This document shows, one piece after another, positions 29,654 through 38,209 of a stretch of 64,000 nucleotides of DNA. The notes beneath the pieces are model-generated. The model did no database searches, was not told the origin of the DNA, and was given only the letters and a program-made list of their open reading frames with translations. The stretch's first letter is position 1. Each line of letters starts with the position of its first letter. Origin of the DNA: Lampropedia cohaerens (lineage in GTDB: Bacteria > Pseudomonadota > Gammaproteobacteria > Burkholderiales > Burkholderiaceae_C); NCBI RefSeq assembly GCF_001005215.1, contig NZ_LBNQ01000009.1, positions 62,001 through 126,000 on the forward strand, written 5' to 3'. A program made the translations under genes and the position numbers.

Positions 29654-30535
29654 TCAGCGTTTCGATGAAGATGGTGTCAAGCAGCTGTGTTGTTGCAAGA
29701 GTTGCAGGAACAACTCCACCGCCGCAGATGGGGGACGGTTCTTTTCAATGATTGCACTGACGATGTTGACATAGCAGTCCTGCGTTTGAACTGGCACGAG
29801 ACGGCCGTAATCCCATACTTCAGCGGCATAAGTCTCGGGCAGGATGCCGACATAGCAGCCGGAGGCAATTAGGCAGGCGACAGCTTCCAGCCCGCTGGCG
29901 GAAGGCCCCTTGGGGTGATGGCCTGTGGCCAGTAGTTCGTAAACAAATGGGTGGGGACGGTAGATTAGCGGCAGTCCCTGAGGGTTTATCCCTTCCAGAA
30001 CGAAGAGTCTTTGCCTCTCCTCAAAAAGAGGAAAAAAGTGGAACAGATGGTCCTGTTCGTATCTGCCTCGAATGGCGATGTCAATTGTGCGCTCCCGCAA
30101 TGCATGGTTGATTTGCGCAAATGTCATGACGCGCACATCGGTCGTTACATCGGGGGCCAGCTGCGCATACTGACGCAGGATTCCTGGCAGGTCGTACTGT
30201 TTGTTGATGATGTGTTCAGTCATCCCAATGCGGATCACTCCTGACAGCAGTCCTTTGACCTCATCAACTTCGAGCTTGATGCGCGAAAGGGCGTCGAGTG
30301 CAATCTGTGCTTGCTTGAGTGCGGCGATGCCGGAAACAGTCAGTCGAAAGCCTCCCGGCCCGCGCTCGCACAGTTTGACGCCTAGGACTTCTTCGACATC
30401 GCGGATGTGCCGACTGATGGACGCTTTGGAGAGCGCCAAGGTTCTTTCCGCAGCGGAAAACCCGCCAGCTTCGGCAGCGGCGCAAAAAATTCGCAGCGAC
30501 TTGAGGTTGCGCTCGGTCAGAAAGTGCTTGGTCAT
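29654..30535 (-). CDS. LysR-type transcriptional regulator
   Basis: A 293-residue LysR-family protein with the N-terminal HTH at residues 8-65 (NLKSLRIFCAAAEAGGFSAAE) and a ligand-binding domain. It is divergent from the ABC-ureohydrolase operon, with a 131-bp shared intergenic region containing an 11-bp inverted repeat, so it most likely controls that operon in response to the transported compound. The start ATG 30535 places the HTH at the usual distance from the N-terminus. Base composition is more AT-rich than in flanking genes, consistent with acquisition together with the operon. Confidence 0.88.
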   Translation of the reverse strand: MTKHFLTERNLKSLRIFCAAAEAGGFSAAERTLALSKASISRHIRDVEEVLGVKLCERGPGGFRLTVSGIAALKQAQIALDALSRIKLEVDEVKGLLSGVIRIGMTEHIINKQYDLPGILRQYAQLAPDVTTDVRVMTFAQINHALRERTIDIAIRGRYEQDHLFHFFPLFEERQRLFVLEGINPQGLPLIYRPHPFVYELLATGHHPKGPSASGLEAVACLIASGCYVGILPETYAAEVWDYGRLVPVQTQDCYVNIVSAIIEKNRPPSAAVELFLQLLQQHSCLTPSSSKR

Positions 30536-30575
30536 GAAAGAAGAACCTTGAACAGGTGTCAACCTTAGGAAGGTA

Positions 30576-30616
30576 TTGAAAAACGAAACCATACTATCAA
30601 AAAAATCGTTTTTCAA
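30576..30616. promoter_or_regulatory. Candidate LysR operator in the divergent intergenic region
   Basis: TTGAAAAACGA (30576-30586) and TCGTTTTTCAA (30606-30616) are perfect 11-bp inverted arms separated by 19 bp. The repeat lies between the regulator and the first transporter gene, 51 bp before the latter's ATG. Confidence 0.6.
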
Positions 30617-30666
30617 GAGATGGGCAGAGATCTATATTTGTGTTCACCACAAACGGAGCAATTTGT

Positions 30667-31515
30667 ATGAACTTCCAGTTTTCCCATTTCATGGCCCCAT
30701 TGCTATGCGTTTGCGCAGCATTGACTTCCTTGACGGCCAGCGCTGAAGGAGGCAGTTTGGCTGACATTGTCAAGCGTGGACAACTGACGGTAGGTACCGA
30801 GGCGGCCTACGAACCCTATGAATTCGTTCAAGACGGCGAAGTGACGGGCTATGGCCGTGATGTTCTGCTACTGATCAGTGAGAAGCTGGGCGTCAAGCTC
30901 AATCAGTTGAATCTTCCGTTTCAAGGTCTTTTGCCTGGATTGATGACGCGCAAGTTTGACTTGGTTGCAACCAGTGTTGGTATTAATGAGGAGCGGGCTA
31001 AGCGCTTTCTGTTTACGCGCCCGATTGGAATCGTCAACTCGACTATCTTGGTGAGATCCGACAATGATGCGATTAAGTCGCCAGAAGACTTGAATCAAGC
31101 CGTTCTCGGGACTCAACTGGGATCTTCCACTATCCCTATAGTCGAAGCTTTTAACGCCAAACTCAAACAGAATGGTCAGGAAGGTTACCGTGATCTGCGA
31201 CTGTTTACGGCCTATCCCGATGTGGCCAGCGCGTTGGAGAATAAGTCAATTACAGCTGCAATTATTCCTTCCAACATCGCCGCCGTGCAAATGCGATCCA
31301 ATCCGGGAATGTTCAAGGATATTGGTAGCATTGGCGAGCCCAAGGTATTGGCTTGGGTGGTGCATCCACAGGACAAGGAGATCCTTGAGTTTGTTAACAC
31401 CACGCTTGACGAACTCGCGGCCAGTGGCCAGCTGAATGCGCTGCAGATCAAGTGGTTTGGTGCCCCCTTGAATCTTCCCACCGATGGCTATTTGCCGGAT
31501 GGTGCATTGCAGTGA
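30667..31515 (+). CDS. ABC transporter substrate-binding protein, polar amino-acid type
   Basis: A 282-residue periplasmic family 3 solute-binding protein. The signal peptide spans about residues 1-25 (LCVCAALTSLTASA). The mature start region ADIVKRGQLTVGTEAAYEPYEF and GRDVLLLISEKLGV are typical of the His/Gln/Arg-binding group. The start ATG 30667 follows GGAG. The stop overlaps the next ATG as TGATG. Noticeably AT-richer codon use than the rest of the window. The ligand is unknown; the downstream ureohydrolase suggests a guanidino compound or arginine derivative. Confidence 0.9.
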   Translation: MNFQFSHFMAPLLCVCAALTSLTASAEGGSLADIVKRGQLTVGTEAAYEPYEFVQDGEVTGYGRDVLLLISEKLGVKLNQLNLPFQGLLPGLMTRKFDLVATSVGINEERAKRFLFTRPIGIVNSTILVRSDNDAIKSPEDLNQAVLGTQLGSSTIPIVEAFNAKLKQNGQEGYRDLRLFTAYPDVASALENKSITAAIIPSNIAAVQMRSNPGMFKDIGSIGEPKVLAWVVHPQDKEILEFVNTTLDELAASGQLNALQIKWFGAPLNLPTDGYLPDGALQ

Positions 31516-32198
31516 TGCAAGCACTCTGGCAAGACATTGAACGGGTATTGCTACCGTTTCTTAACGGGTTGCCCCAGGCAGTGCTGACAACGGTCAGCAT
31601 CAGCTTAGCAGCTTGTTTGCTGGGTATGGCGCTGGCCGTGGTACTGCTGTTGGCCAGGACCAGTGGATTCTGGCCACTCAAAGCATTGGTAGTGGTATTC
31701 GTGAGCGCAATGCGCGGCATTCCCTTGCTGATCCAGCTGTTGGTGGTGTATTACGCACTGCCGGCCATACTTAACCTGTCCATCAGCGCGGTCAATGCAG
31801 GGGTACTGGCGCTTGCGATGAATACTTCGGCCTATATCAGCGAGATTCTGAGGGGCGTGCTATCCAGCCTCCCGGCCGGGCAGCGGGCTGCCGCATTCTC
31901 GCTAGGCATGGGTACGTGGAGTACCTGGCGCTACATTCTCTTGCCGCAGATATTTTTCAAGGCGTTGCCACCATTGACCAATGAATGGACGGTGATGGTC
32001 AAGGCATCTTCTCTGTTGTCAGTAATTTCCGTGGTCGAAATCTCGGCATTGGCACGCAACGTGAACTTGCAGACCAATGCGCCTTTGAGCGTCTTTGGCG
32101 CCAGTGCACTGATTTATTTCGTTTTGCTGTTTCTGCTCTCAAGCGCCTCGCGCAAGGTTGAACAACGCATTGCTGTAAGGGTGGGTCGCCATGCTTGA
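31515..32198 (+). CDS. ABC transporter permease, polar amino-acid type (first of two)
   Basis: A 227-residue inner-membrane permease with five hydrophobic helices. The N-terminal His/Glu/Gln-permease signature is LPQAVLTTVSISLAACLLG, and the EAA loop reads AAAFSLGMGTWSTWRYILLPQ near residue 140. The ATG overlaps the stop of the binding-protein gene. Its C-terminus overlaps the second permease by 8 bp. The two permeases probably form a heterodimer. Confidence 0.9.
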   Translation: MQALWQDIERVLLPFLNGLPQAVLTTVSISLAACLLGMALAVVLLLARTSGFWPLKALVVVFVSAMRGIPLLIQLLVVYYALPAILNLSISAVNAGVLALAMNTSAYISEILRGVLSSLPAGQRAAAFSLGMGTWSTWRYILLPQIFFKALPPLTNEWTVMVKASSLLSVISVVEISALARNVNLQTNAPLSVFGASALIYFVLLFLLSSASRKVEQRIAVRVGRHA

Positions 32199-32853
32199 TA
32201 TGCAGATCATTGCGCAAGCGCTGCCGGTGCTGATGAAGGGCTTCAAGGTCACCATCGCAGTGGCGGCGGTCGGCATCCCCATCGGTTTGGTGGTGGGCAC
32301 CTTGCTGGCATACATGACGCTGGTCGGGACGCGGCCCGCCAGAGCATTGGCGCGCACGTATATCGAATGCGTGCGCAATATTCCGTTTCTGATCATCGTC
32401 TACTTCGCCTACTTCGGCCTGCCTAAACTGGGGCTGGCGATGGAGGCCTACAAGGTGGCAGTGCTCACGACGGCGTTTTACACCGGCGGCTATTTCAGCG
32501 AGCTGATGCGTGCAGCCATCCTCAGCGTGCCGCGTGGTCAGATGCAGGCGGCCCAGGCCCTCGGCATGGGTTATTGGGTTGCGCAGCGCAAGATCATTGC
32601 GCCGCAGCTGCTGGGTTTTCTGATTCCTCCGACGGCCAGCCTGATCATCATGATGTTCAAGGATACGGCGATTTTCTCCGTCATCACGCTGCCGGAGCTG
32701 ACCTATCAGAGCAATGTGGAAGTGTCGCAGAGCTTTGCCTACGTGGAGATTCTGGGCCTGACCGCGCTGATCTACTGGGTCAGCAGTTGGTTCATCGACT
32801 TGGCAGGCAACGTCCTGCACCGCTACTGCCAGCGCTGGAAGCCGGTCCGCTAA
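32191..32853 (+). CDS. ABC transporter permease, polar amino-acid type (second of two)
   Basis: A 220-residue permease with five transmembrane helices and the family opening LPVLMKGFKVTIAVAAVG. The EAA loop is AAQALGMGYWVAQRKIIAPQ near residue 120. Translationally coupled to the first permease by the 8-bp overlap. A 151-bp gap without a visible gene or clear promoter separates it from the ureohydrolase gene. Confidence 0.9.
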   Translation: MLDMQIIAQALPVLMKGFKVTIAVAAVGIPIGLVVGTLLAYMTLVGTRPARALARTYIECVRNIPFLIIVYFAYFGLPKLGLAMEAYKVAVLTTAFYTGGYFSELMRAAILSVPRGQMQAAQALGMGYWVAQRKIIAPQLLGFLIPPTASLIIMMFKDTAIFSVITLPELTYQSNVEVSQSFAYVEILGLTALIYWVSSWFIDLAGNVLHRYCQRWKPVR

Positions 32854-33004
32854 ACCATGCTTCTGCACCGAATGGCAGGCACTGGCCAAGGCTCTGCAGT
32901 TGCTGACTCGAGAAACCTGCGCCAACAGGCATGCCGTGCATGGCCTGCCGAGATTTTTTACGTCCACACGGACTATGACTGTTTGAAATTGACTGAGACT
33001 GACC

Positions 33005-33967
33005 ATGAAGACCCTTACATTCCCCCCAAAGTCGCACCATCAGACATTGCTTTATTCCACCTTGCATACGGATGTCGATACGCTCGACGCCGACATTGCC
33101 GTAGTCGGCATGCCTTTTGGTTCCGCGTACAGTCCCAAGTCATTCGGCAATGACCAGAGCAAGGCACCGCAGGCTCTGAGGGAGCTGACGGATCGTTTTG
33201 TGCGCGAGCCCGACCACTATGATTTCGACATCGATGGCCCGCTGTTGCAGAACCGCGACGACATCAAATTCGTCGATTGCGGTGATGTGCTGCCCAATCT
33301 GGCCGTTCCAGGCGAACACTATGCCAAGGCGACCGAGCTTGTGCGCAAGATCATCTCCACCGGAGGGCTGCCGATCATCCTCGGTGGCGATCATGGCATC
33401 ACCACGCCCATGCTGCGTGCCTACGACGCGCTGCAAGAGCCGGTGACAGTGGTGCACATCGATGCGCACCTGGACTGGCGCGATGAGGTGGATGGCGTCA
33501 AAAATGGGCTTTCCAGCCCGATTCGCCGGGCTTCGGAGATGGCGCATGTCGGCGAGATCTTCCAGATCGGTCTGCGTGCTCAAGGCAGCGCCCGCACGGA
33601 GGAATATGAAGCTGCACGCGCCTACGGGGCACATCTGATTTCGGCATATGAGCTGCATGAAGTCGGCATGCAGGCCGTGCTTGACCGCATTCCGGCCGGT
33701 GGCAGGTACTACCTGACTATCGATGCCGATGGCATGGACCCTTCCATCATGCCGGCTGTAGATGGTCCTGCGCCGGGAGGCGTGACCTTTCTGCAGGCCC
33801 GCCAGCTGATTCACGGGCTGGTCAAGAAGGGCCGCGTGGTGGGGATGGACATCGTGGAAATTCAGCCTTCCAAGGACAGCGCCAGCATGATTACCTGCGT
33901 GACCGCCGGGCGTCTCATCGTCAACCTGATTGGTGCGTCAATCAAAGCCGGTTATTTCGACAAATGA
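33005..33967 (+). CDS. Ureohydrolase (agmatinase/guanidino-acid hydrolase family)
   Basis: A 320-residue Mn-dependent enzyme of the arginase/agmatinase superfamily, which releases urea from guanidino compounds. All metal-ligand motifs are present: GGDHG near residue 128, DAHLDWR near residue 154 and DADGMDP near residue 241. It lies between the permease and ATPase genes of the importer, and its stop overlaps the ATPase ATG by 4 bp, so transport and hydrolysis are coupled. Agmatine, 4-guanidinobutyrate, 3-guanidinopropionate and guanidine are all possible; specificity cannot be read here. No HypA/HypB-type nickel chaperones, known partners of guanidine hydrolase, are nearby. Confidence 0.85.
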   Translation: MKTLTFPPKSHHQTLLYSTLHTDVDTLDADIAVVGMPFGSAYSPKSFGNDQSKAPQALRELTDRFVREPDHYDFDIDGPLLQNRDDIKFVDCGDVLPNLAVPGEHYAKATELVRKIISTGGLPIILGGDHGITTPMLRAYDALQEPVTVVHIDAHLDWRDEVDGVKNGLSSPIRRASEMAHVGEIFQIGLRAQGSARTEEYEAARAYGAHLISAYELHEVGMQAVLDRIPAGGRYYLTIDADGMDPSIMPAVDGPAPGGVTFLQARQLIHGLVKKGRVVGMDIVEIQPSKDSASMITCVTAGRLIVNLIGASIKAGYFDK

Positions 33968-34713
33968 AAGCCAATGCGCCCTTGATGGTCGAACTGCAGG
34001 CCATCGGCAAGTGGTATGGACACCACCAAGTACTCAAGAACTGCAGCTGTCAGGTGCGCGAGGGCGAGATCGTGGTAGTGTGCGGGCCATCGGGTTCTGG
34101 TAAATCCACATTAATCAAGACCATCAATGGTCTCGAGCCGGTACAGGAGGGAGTGATCCGCATCAAGGGTCGTTCCATTCAGGATGGCGGGCCGGATTTT
34201 GCCAAGTTGCGGGCATCCGTGGGCATGGTTTTCCAGCACTTCGAGCTGTTTCCGCATCTGACCGTACTGCAGAACCTCACCATTGCCCAGAAGGTTGTGT
34301 TGGGCCGAGACGAGAAGGCGGCGGTCGAGAAGGCGTTGCTGTTGCTGGAGAAGGTCGGTATGGCCGGGCACAGACAGAAATATCCCTCCCAGCTCTCTGG
34401 TGGACAGCAACAGCGCATTGCCATCGCGCGGTCGCTGTGCATGGACCCATTCCTGATGCTGTTCGATGAACCCACGTCGGCACTAGATCCAGAGATGGTC
34501 AGTGAAGTGCTGGAGGTCATGCGGGATCTGGCCCAGGAGGGCATGACGATGATGGTGGTGACCCATGAGATGGGCTTTGCCCGCAACATTGCCGACCGCA
34601 TACTCTTCATGGAAGACGGTGCCATCGTGGACAACACCGATGCGCACAGCTTTTTTGCCGGAGCGCCATCCGAAAGAGCGCAACTGTTTCTCTCCCGGAT
34701 CTTGCAACACTGA
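33964..34713 (+). CDS. ABC transporter ATP-binding protein, polar amino-acid type
   Basis: A 249-residue GlnQ/HisP-like ATPase. Walker A is GPSGSGKST near residue 42, the Q-loop FQHFELFPH, the signature LSGGQQQR near residue 142, Walker B LMLFDEPTSALDP, and the H-loop VVTHEMGFA. It powers the two upstream permeases. The ATG overlaps the ureohydrolase stop, and RidA follows 14 bp downstream. Confidence 0.95.
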   Translation: MKANAPLMVELQAIGKWYGHHQVLKNCSCQVREGEIVVVCGPSGSGKSTLIKTINGLEPVQEGVIRIKGRSIQDGGPDFAKLRASVGMVFQHFELFPHLTVLQNLTIAQKVVLGRDEKAAVEKALLLLEKVGMAGHRQKYPSQLSGGQQQRIAIARSLCMDPFLMLFDEPTSALDPEMVSEVLEVMRDLAQEGMTMMVVTHEMGFARNIADRILFMEDGAIVDNTDAHSFFAGAPSERAQLFLSRILQH

Positions 34714-34727
34714 TTGATGAAGACACC

Positions 34728-35144
34728 ATGACCACTCATGAACGCATCCGTCCCTTCAACACGAAGGTGACCTATCCCGAACAGAATCTCGACAATGATC
34801 TTTGTCAGGCCGTAGTGGCACGTGGCCGCACGGTGTTCCTGCGAGGCCAGATTGGTCAAAATCTGGACACCAGCGAAAGCGTATGCATTGGCGATGCCCA
34901 AGGTCAGGCCGAGCAGGCGATGCACAATATCCAGACGTTGCTTGGCGAGGCCGGTGGCAAGCTGGAACACATTTGCAAGATCACCATCTACTTGGTCGAT
35001 CCGCGCTACCGCGAAGAGGTCTACCGCACCGTGGGGAAATGGCTCAGGGGGGTGTATCCGGTGTCGACCGGTATTGTCGTCTCTGCGCTGGCACGGCCCG
35101 AATGGCTTGTTGAGATCGACGCAATGGCGGTGATTCCGGATTGA
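34728..35144 (+). CDS. RidA/YjgF family protein
   Basis: A 138-residue trimeric family whose RidA branch hydrolyses reactive enamines/imines made by PLP or flavin enzymes. The C-terminal active-site region reads SALARPEWLVEIDAMA. In many catabolic operons a RidA-like protein is included as a pathway enzyme rather than for general detoxification. Position at the end of the ABC-ureohydrolase operon, followed by a terminator, suggests it acts on a product of the same pathway. Confidence 0.85.
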   Translation: MTTHERIRPFNTKVTYPEQNLDNDLCQAVVARGRTVFLRGQIGQNLDTSESVCIGDAQGQAEQAMHNIQTLLGEAGGKLEHICKITIYLVDPRYREEVYRTVGKWLRGVYPVSTGIVVSALARPEWLVEIDAMAVIPD

Positions 35145-35151
35145 TGTCAGG

Positions 35152-35184
35152 GTTCCCGCCACATGGCCGCGCGGCGGGAACTTT
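35152..35184 (+). terminator. Terminator after the ABC-ureohydrolase-RidA operon
   Basis: GTTCCCGCC (35152-35160) pairs with GGCGGGAAC (35173-35181) around a 12-nt loop, followed by TTT. Strong stem, short T tract. Confidence 0.6.
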
Positions 35185-35305
35185 ATGAGAACCACGTAAA
35201 GGTTCCACGAAAAACATGAGGCTTCTTGTTAACGTCGTCACACTTGGCGATTGCGACAGTCGCGACAAATGGTGGGATGTACGTGACAAGACCGTGGACG
35301 GGTAA

Positions 35306-36340
35306 TCAGCCCTTGGCCAATTCCTGTGTGGTAGCCACGAATTCATCAAGCTTGGCGCGTGCGGCGCCGCTGTCAATGGCGGCTTGGGCCTTGGCGATGC
35401 CTTCGTGCAGGTCCGCGGCAACGCCAGCGGCGTATAGGGCCGCTGCGGTGTTGAAGACCACGATATCGCGTGTCGGGCCGCTTTCGCCTGCCAGTACGCT
35501 GCGCAGCATTTGCTGCGAGCGTTCGGGCGTTTCGGCGCGCAGCGCGCGGGTGCTGGCCATGGCCAGGCCGTAGTCCTCGGGGTGGATCTCGTATTCGGTG
35601 ACCTGGCCGTCCTTGAGCTCGCCCACGAGGGTGGCGGCACCAAGGCTGATTTCATCGAGTCCGTCCTTGCCGTGCACCACCAGGGCGTGATCGGCGCCCA
35701 GGCGCTGCAGCGCGCGCACCTGAATACCGACCAGGTCGGGGTGGAATACGCCCATCAGGATATTGGGCGCGCCAGCCGGGTTGGTCAGGGGGCCGAGGAT
35801 GTTGAAGATGCTGCGCACGCCCATTTCCTTGCGGATGGGCGCGACATTCTTCATGGCTGGGTGGTGATTGGGGGCGAACATGAAGCCGATGCCGATGCGT
35901 TCGATGCACAGCGCGATCTGCGCGGGCGTCAGGTTCAGTTCGGCTCCCAGCGCCTCGACCACGTCGGCGCTGCCACTTTTGCTGGAGACGCTGCGCCCGC
36001 CATGCTTGCTGACCTTGGCGCCGGCCGCAGCTGCCACGAACATGGCGCAGGTGGAGATGTTGAAGGTGTGCGCGCCGTCGCCGCCGGTGCCGACGATGTC
36101 GACCAGATGGCGCGTATCGGGCACTTCGACTTTCCGAGCCAGCTCGCGCATGACGGTGGCTGCGGCCGTGATCTCGCCGATCGTTTCCTTCTTCACGCGC
36201 AGCCCGGTGATGATGGCGGCGGTCATCAGCGGCGATATTTCCCCTTGCATGATCAGCCGCATCAGATGCAGCATTTCGTCGTGGAAGATTTCGCGGTGTT
36301 CGATGGTGCGCTGCAGCGCGTCTTGGGGGGTAATGGGCAT
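35306..36340 (-). CDS. trpD: Anthranilate phosphoribosyltransferase
   Basis: A 344-residue enzyme of tryptophan synthesis that attaches phosphoribose to anthranilate. The PRPP-binding [14 protein letters not shown] lies near residue 79, and the [21 protein letters not shown] region follows near residue 107. The anthranilate-binding NPAGAP loop is near residue 163. The start ATG 36340 gives the family's normal length. No trpE, trpG or trpC adjoins it in the window, so trpD is separated from the rest of the cluster or lies at its edge. Confidence 0.96.
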   Translation of the reverse strand: MPITPQDALQRTIEHREIFHDEMLHLMRLIMQGEISPLMTAAIITGLRVKKETIGEITAAATVMRELARKVEVPDTRHLVDIVGTGGDGAHTFNISTCAMFVAAAAGAKVSKHGGRSVSSKSGSADVVEALGAELNLTPAQIALCIERIGIGFMFAPNHHPAMKNVAPIRKEMGVRSIFNILGPLTNPAGAPNILMGVFHPDLVGIQVRALQRLGADHALVVHGKDGLDEISLGAATLVGELKDGQVTEYEIHPEDYGLAMASTRALRAETPERSQQMLRSVLAGESGPTRDIVVFNTAAALYAAGVAADLHEGIAKAQAAIDSGAARAKLDEFVATTQELAKG

Positions 36341-36438
36341 GGGCAATGAGGTTTTCTGGCCGGAGCGGCAAGAAATATACACCTGCATGGGCCTGTGCAT
36401 GGCCAGTATGGGAAGGCCGCGGCCTAGCCTGTACCAGC

Positions 36439-36466
36439 AAAAAAGCCGCTTCTTGCGAAAGCGGCT
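36439..36466 (-). terminator. Intrinsic terminator after the YncE-like gene
   Basis: On the minus strand AGCCGCTTTC, loop GCAA, GAAGCGGCT, then six T (36439-36444 on the plus strand as A). It ends transcription of the YncE-like gene before trpD. Confidence 0.85.
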
Positions 36467-36509
36467 GGTGGCAATGGATGCAGTGCCCGTGCGCAGGCGC
36501 TGCGCGCGG

Positions 36510-37937
36510 TTACTTGCGCTGGATGCGGTGTACCTGGTTGCTGGCAGGATCTTCGGCGCGGCCCTTGTTGACCACGTAGACGACGCCATCGGAGCCAACC
36601 GTGGCATGGTTGGGCTGCGGGCCGCCGTCAAGGTTGGCGACGATTTCGCCATCGCTGTTGAGGGCAGTGATGGTGCCGGCGCCGCGATTGGTGACGTAGG
36701 CCAGCTTGCTGACCGGGTCGAACGCAACGTTCAGCGCGCCAGCGCCCACCAGCACGTTGTGCAGCGTTTCACCCGACTCGACGTCGACGATGGCAACATT
36801 GTCCGAACCCTGGGCGGCGACGAATGCGCGCTTGGTAGCCGGGTCGAAGGCAATGCCCGAAGGCGAGAACACGCCCTTGACGGGAATGACTTTCTCGACG
36901 GAATCCGTCTGTGTATTGACGATGCCGATCTCCCCGGTGGCACTGACGACATAGAGACGGCTGGCAGCCTGGTCCAGCGCCAGGCTCATGGAGCCAAATG
37001 GACGCGCATTCGGGCCGCGGACGGTCGTTTCCGGCGCGATGGTGGCAATCTTCTCCAGCTTCTTCGTGTCGAAGACTTCGATCTCTGGAGAGAACGAGGT
37101 GGAGACGTAGGCCTTGCCGTGCTGGGTGTCGATGACCACGTCGCGGCTGTGCGCGACTTCGCCGGATGGGAACTGCTTGACCAGTGCTAGGTCGTCCTGC
37201 TTGTACACGGCAACCGTGTTCTGGCGCGTCACAGTGGTCCAGACCGTACCGTTGGCATCATCGACGCCGATCCCGTAAACGCCGTACAGCCCGCCCGACA
37301 GTTCCTTGCCGTCGGCATTGCGGCGCGGCGGTGCAGCTTGCGGCGCGACCTGGGCGATGATCTCCAGCGTGTCCGGGTTGAGCTTGACCAGGGCCGATTC
37401 GCCAATGGGCGGGCGGCCTACCGACGCGGTCACGAACAAGGCTTTGCTTTTGGGGCTGTAGGCGGCTTGGTACAGGCCCGAGACGACCTTGCGGCTCGTG
37501 ACGTTGAACTGTTCGGCGCCGCTGAGCGGAATGTCGGGTGAAACCTTGAGCGGGTAGACCAGCGCCGCATTCGGGTTGGTGGCACTGACGACGATGGGGT
37601 GGCGCCCCGGGACGGCACCGGCAGGGATGCTGGTTTCGACCGTGAACTTGCCTTCATCGTCCACCTTCGTTGCGGGCGAAACGATCTCTACGTTCTCGTA
37701 GAAGAAGCGCACCTGTTGGCCGGGCGTGAAATTGCTGCCAGCGATCTTTACCGTGTTGCCAGGCAGCACGACAGGCGATTCGATTACGCGAACCTGTCCG
37801 GCGAAATCGGCATCGGGTGCGGAAAACTGGGCAGTTGCGCCCGTGGCATGGGAGGCGCACAGAGCCAGCGCGGCAGCCGTCAGCCATACGCGGCCAGCGG
37901 CGGGAGAAAATGCAGTCATTGGTTGCATGGGATCCAT
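36510..37937 (-). CDS. Exported YncE-like seven-bladed beta-propeller protein with an N-terminal Ig-like domain
   Basis: About 475 residues. A signal peptide near residues 12-34 ([20 protein letters not shown]) is followed by an Ig/IPT-type domain ([22 protein letters not shown]). A set of propeller blades comes next, with the recurring pattern seen in [33 protein letters not shown] and [16 protein letters not shown]. YncE-type proteins are periplasmic, and E. coli yncE is iron-regulated. A Fur-like box lies 175 bp upstream. Several in-frame ATGs exist (37937, 37928, 37919); 37937 is a choice, not a proof. Confidence 0.8.
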   Translation of the reverse strand: MDPMQPMTAFSPAAGRVWLTAAALALCASHATGATAQFSAPDADFAGQVRVIESPVVLPGNTVKIAGSNFTPGQQVRFFYENVEIVSPATKVDDEGKFTVETSIPAGAVPGRHPIVVSATNPNAALVYPLKVSPDIPLSGAEQFNVTSRKVVSGLYQAAYSPKSKALFVTASVGRPPIGESALVKLNPDTLEIIAQVAPQAAPPRRNADGKELSGGLYGVYGIGVDDANGTVWTTVTRQNTVAVYKQDDLALVKQFPSGEVAHSRDVVIDTQHGKAYVSTSFSPEIEVFDTKKLEKIATIAPETTVRGPNARPFGSMSLALDQAASRLYVVSATGEIGIVNTQTDSVEKVIPVKGVFSPSGIAFDPATKRAFVAAQGSDNVAIVDVESGETLHNVLVGAGALNVAFDPVSKLAYVTNRGAGTITALNSDGEIVANLDGGPQPNHATVGSDGVVYVVNKGRAEDPASNQVHRIQRK

Positions 37938-38111
37938 CGTCCAATCAGGGGTTGCAGGCGTTCGGAAAAACGCGAAAGAGCGTCCAGCGCAAGCTGCACG
38001 TGCGCCAGGCAGGTGCGGCCAAAGGGCCGCCATTGCGAAGGTGTCGGTGTGGCGGCAAGACCGGTTTATCCGTTCCGCAGCCTTCGGACCAACAGCGCGC
38101 AGATCGTATCA

Positions 38112-38133
38112 GAAACAATTCTCATTAATTGTC
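38112..38133. promoter_or_regulatory. Fur-box-like palindrome
   Basis: ACAATT (38115-38120) and AATTGT (38127-38132) are inverted around CTCATT. Read on the minus strand the core is AATGAGAATT, which matches the usual Fur half-site pattern. It lies between the YncE-like gene and sulP and could act on the former. Confidence 0.55.
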
Positions 38134-38209
38134 TTTTTTCATGATTGTGTCACGTGTGTCCGAGCGAAATGCCGGTAAAGTATTGCAAAGCACGCCTTCC
38201 TGACCGTTT

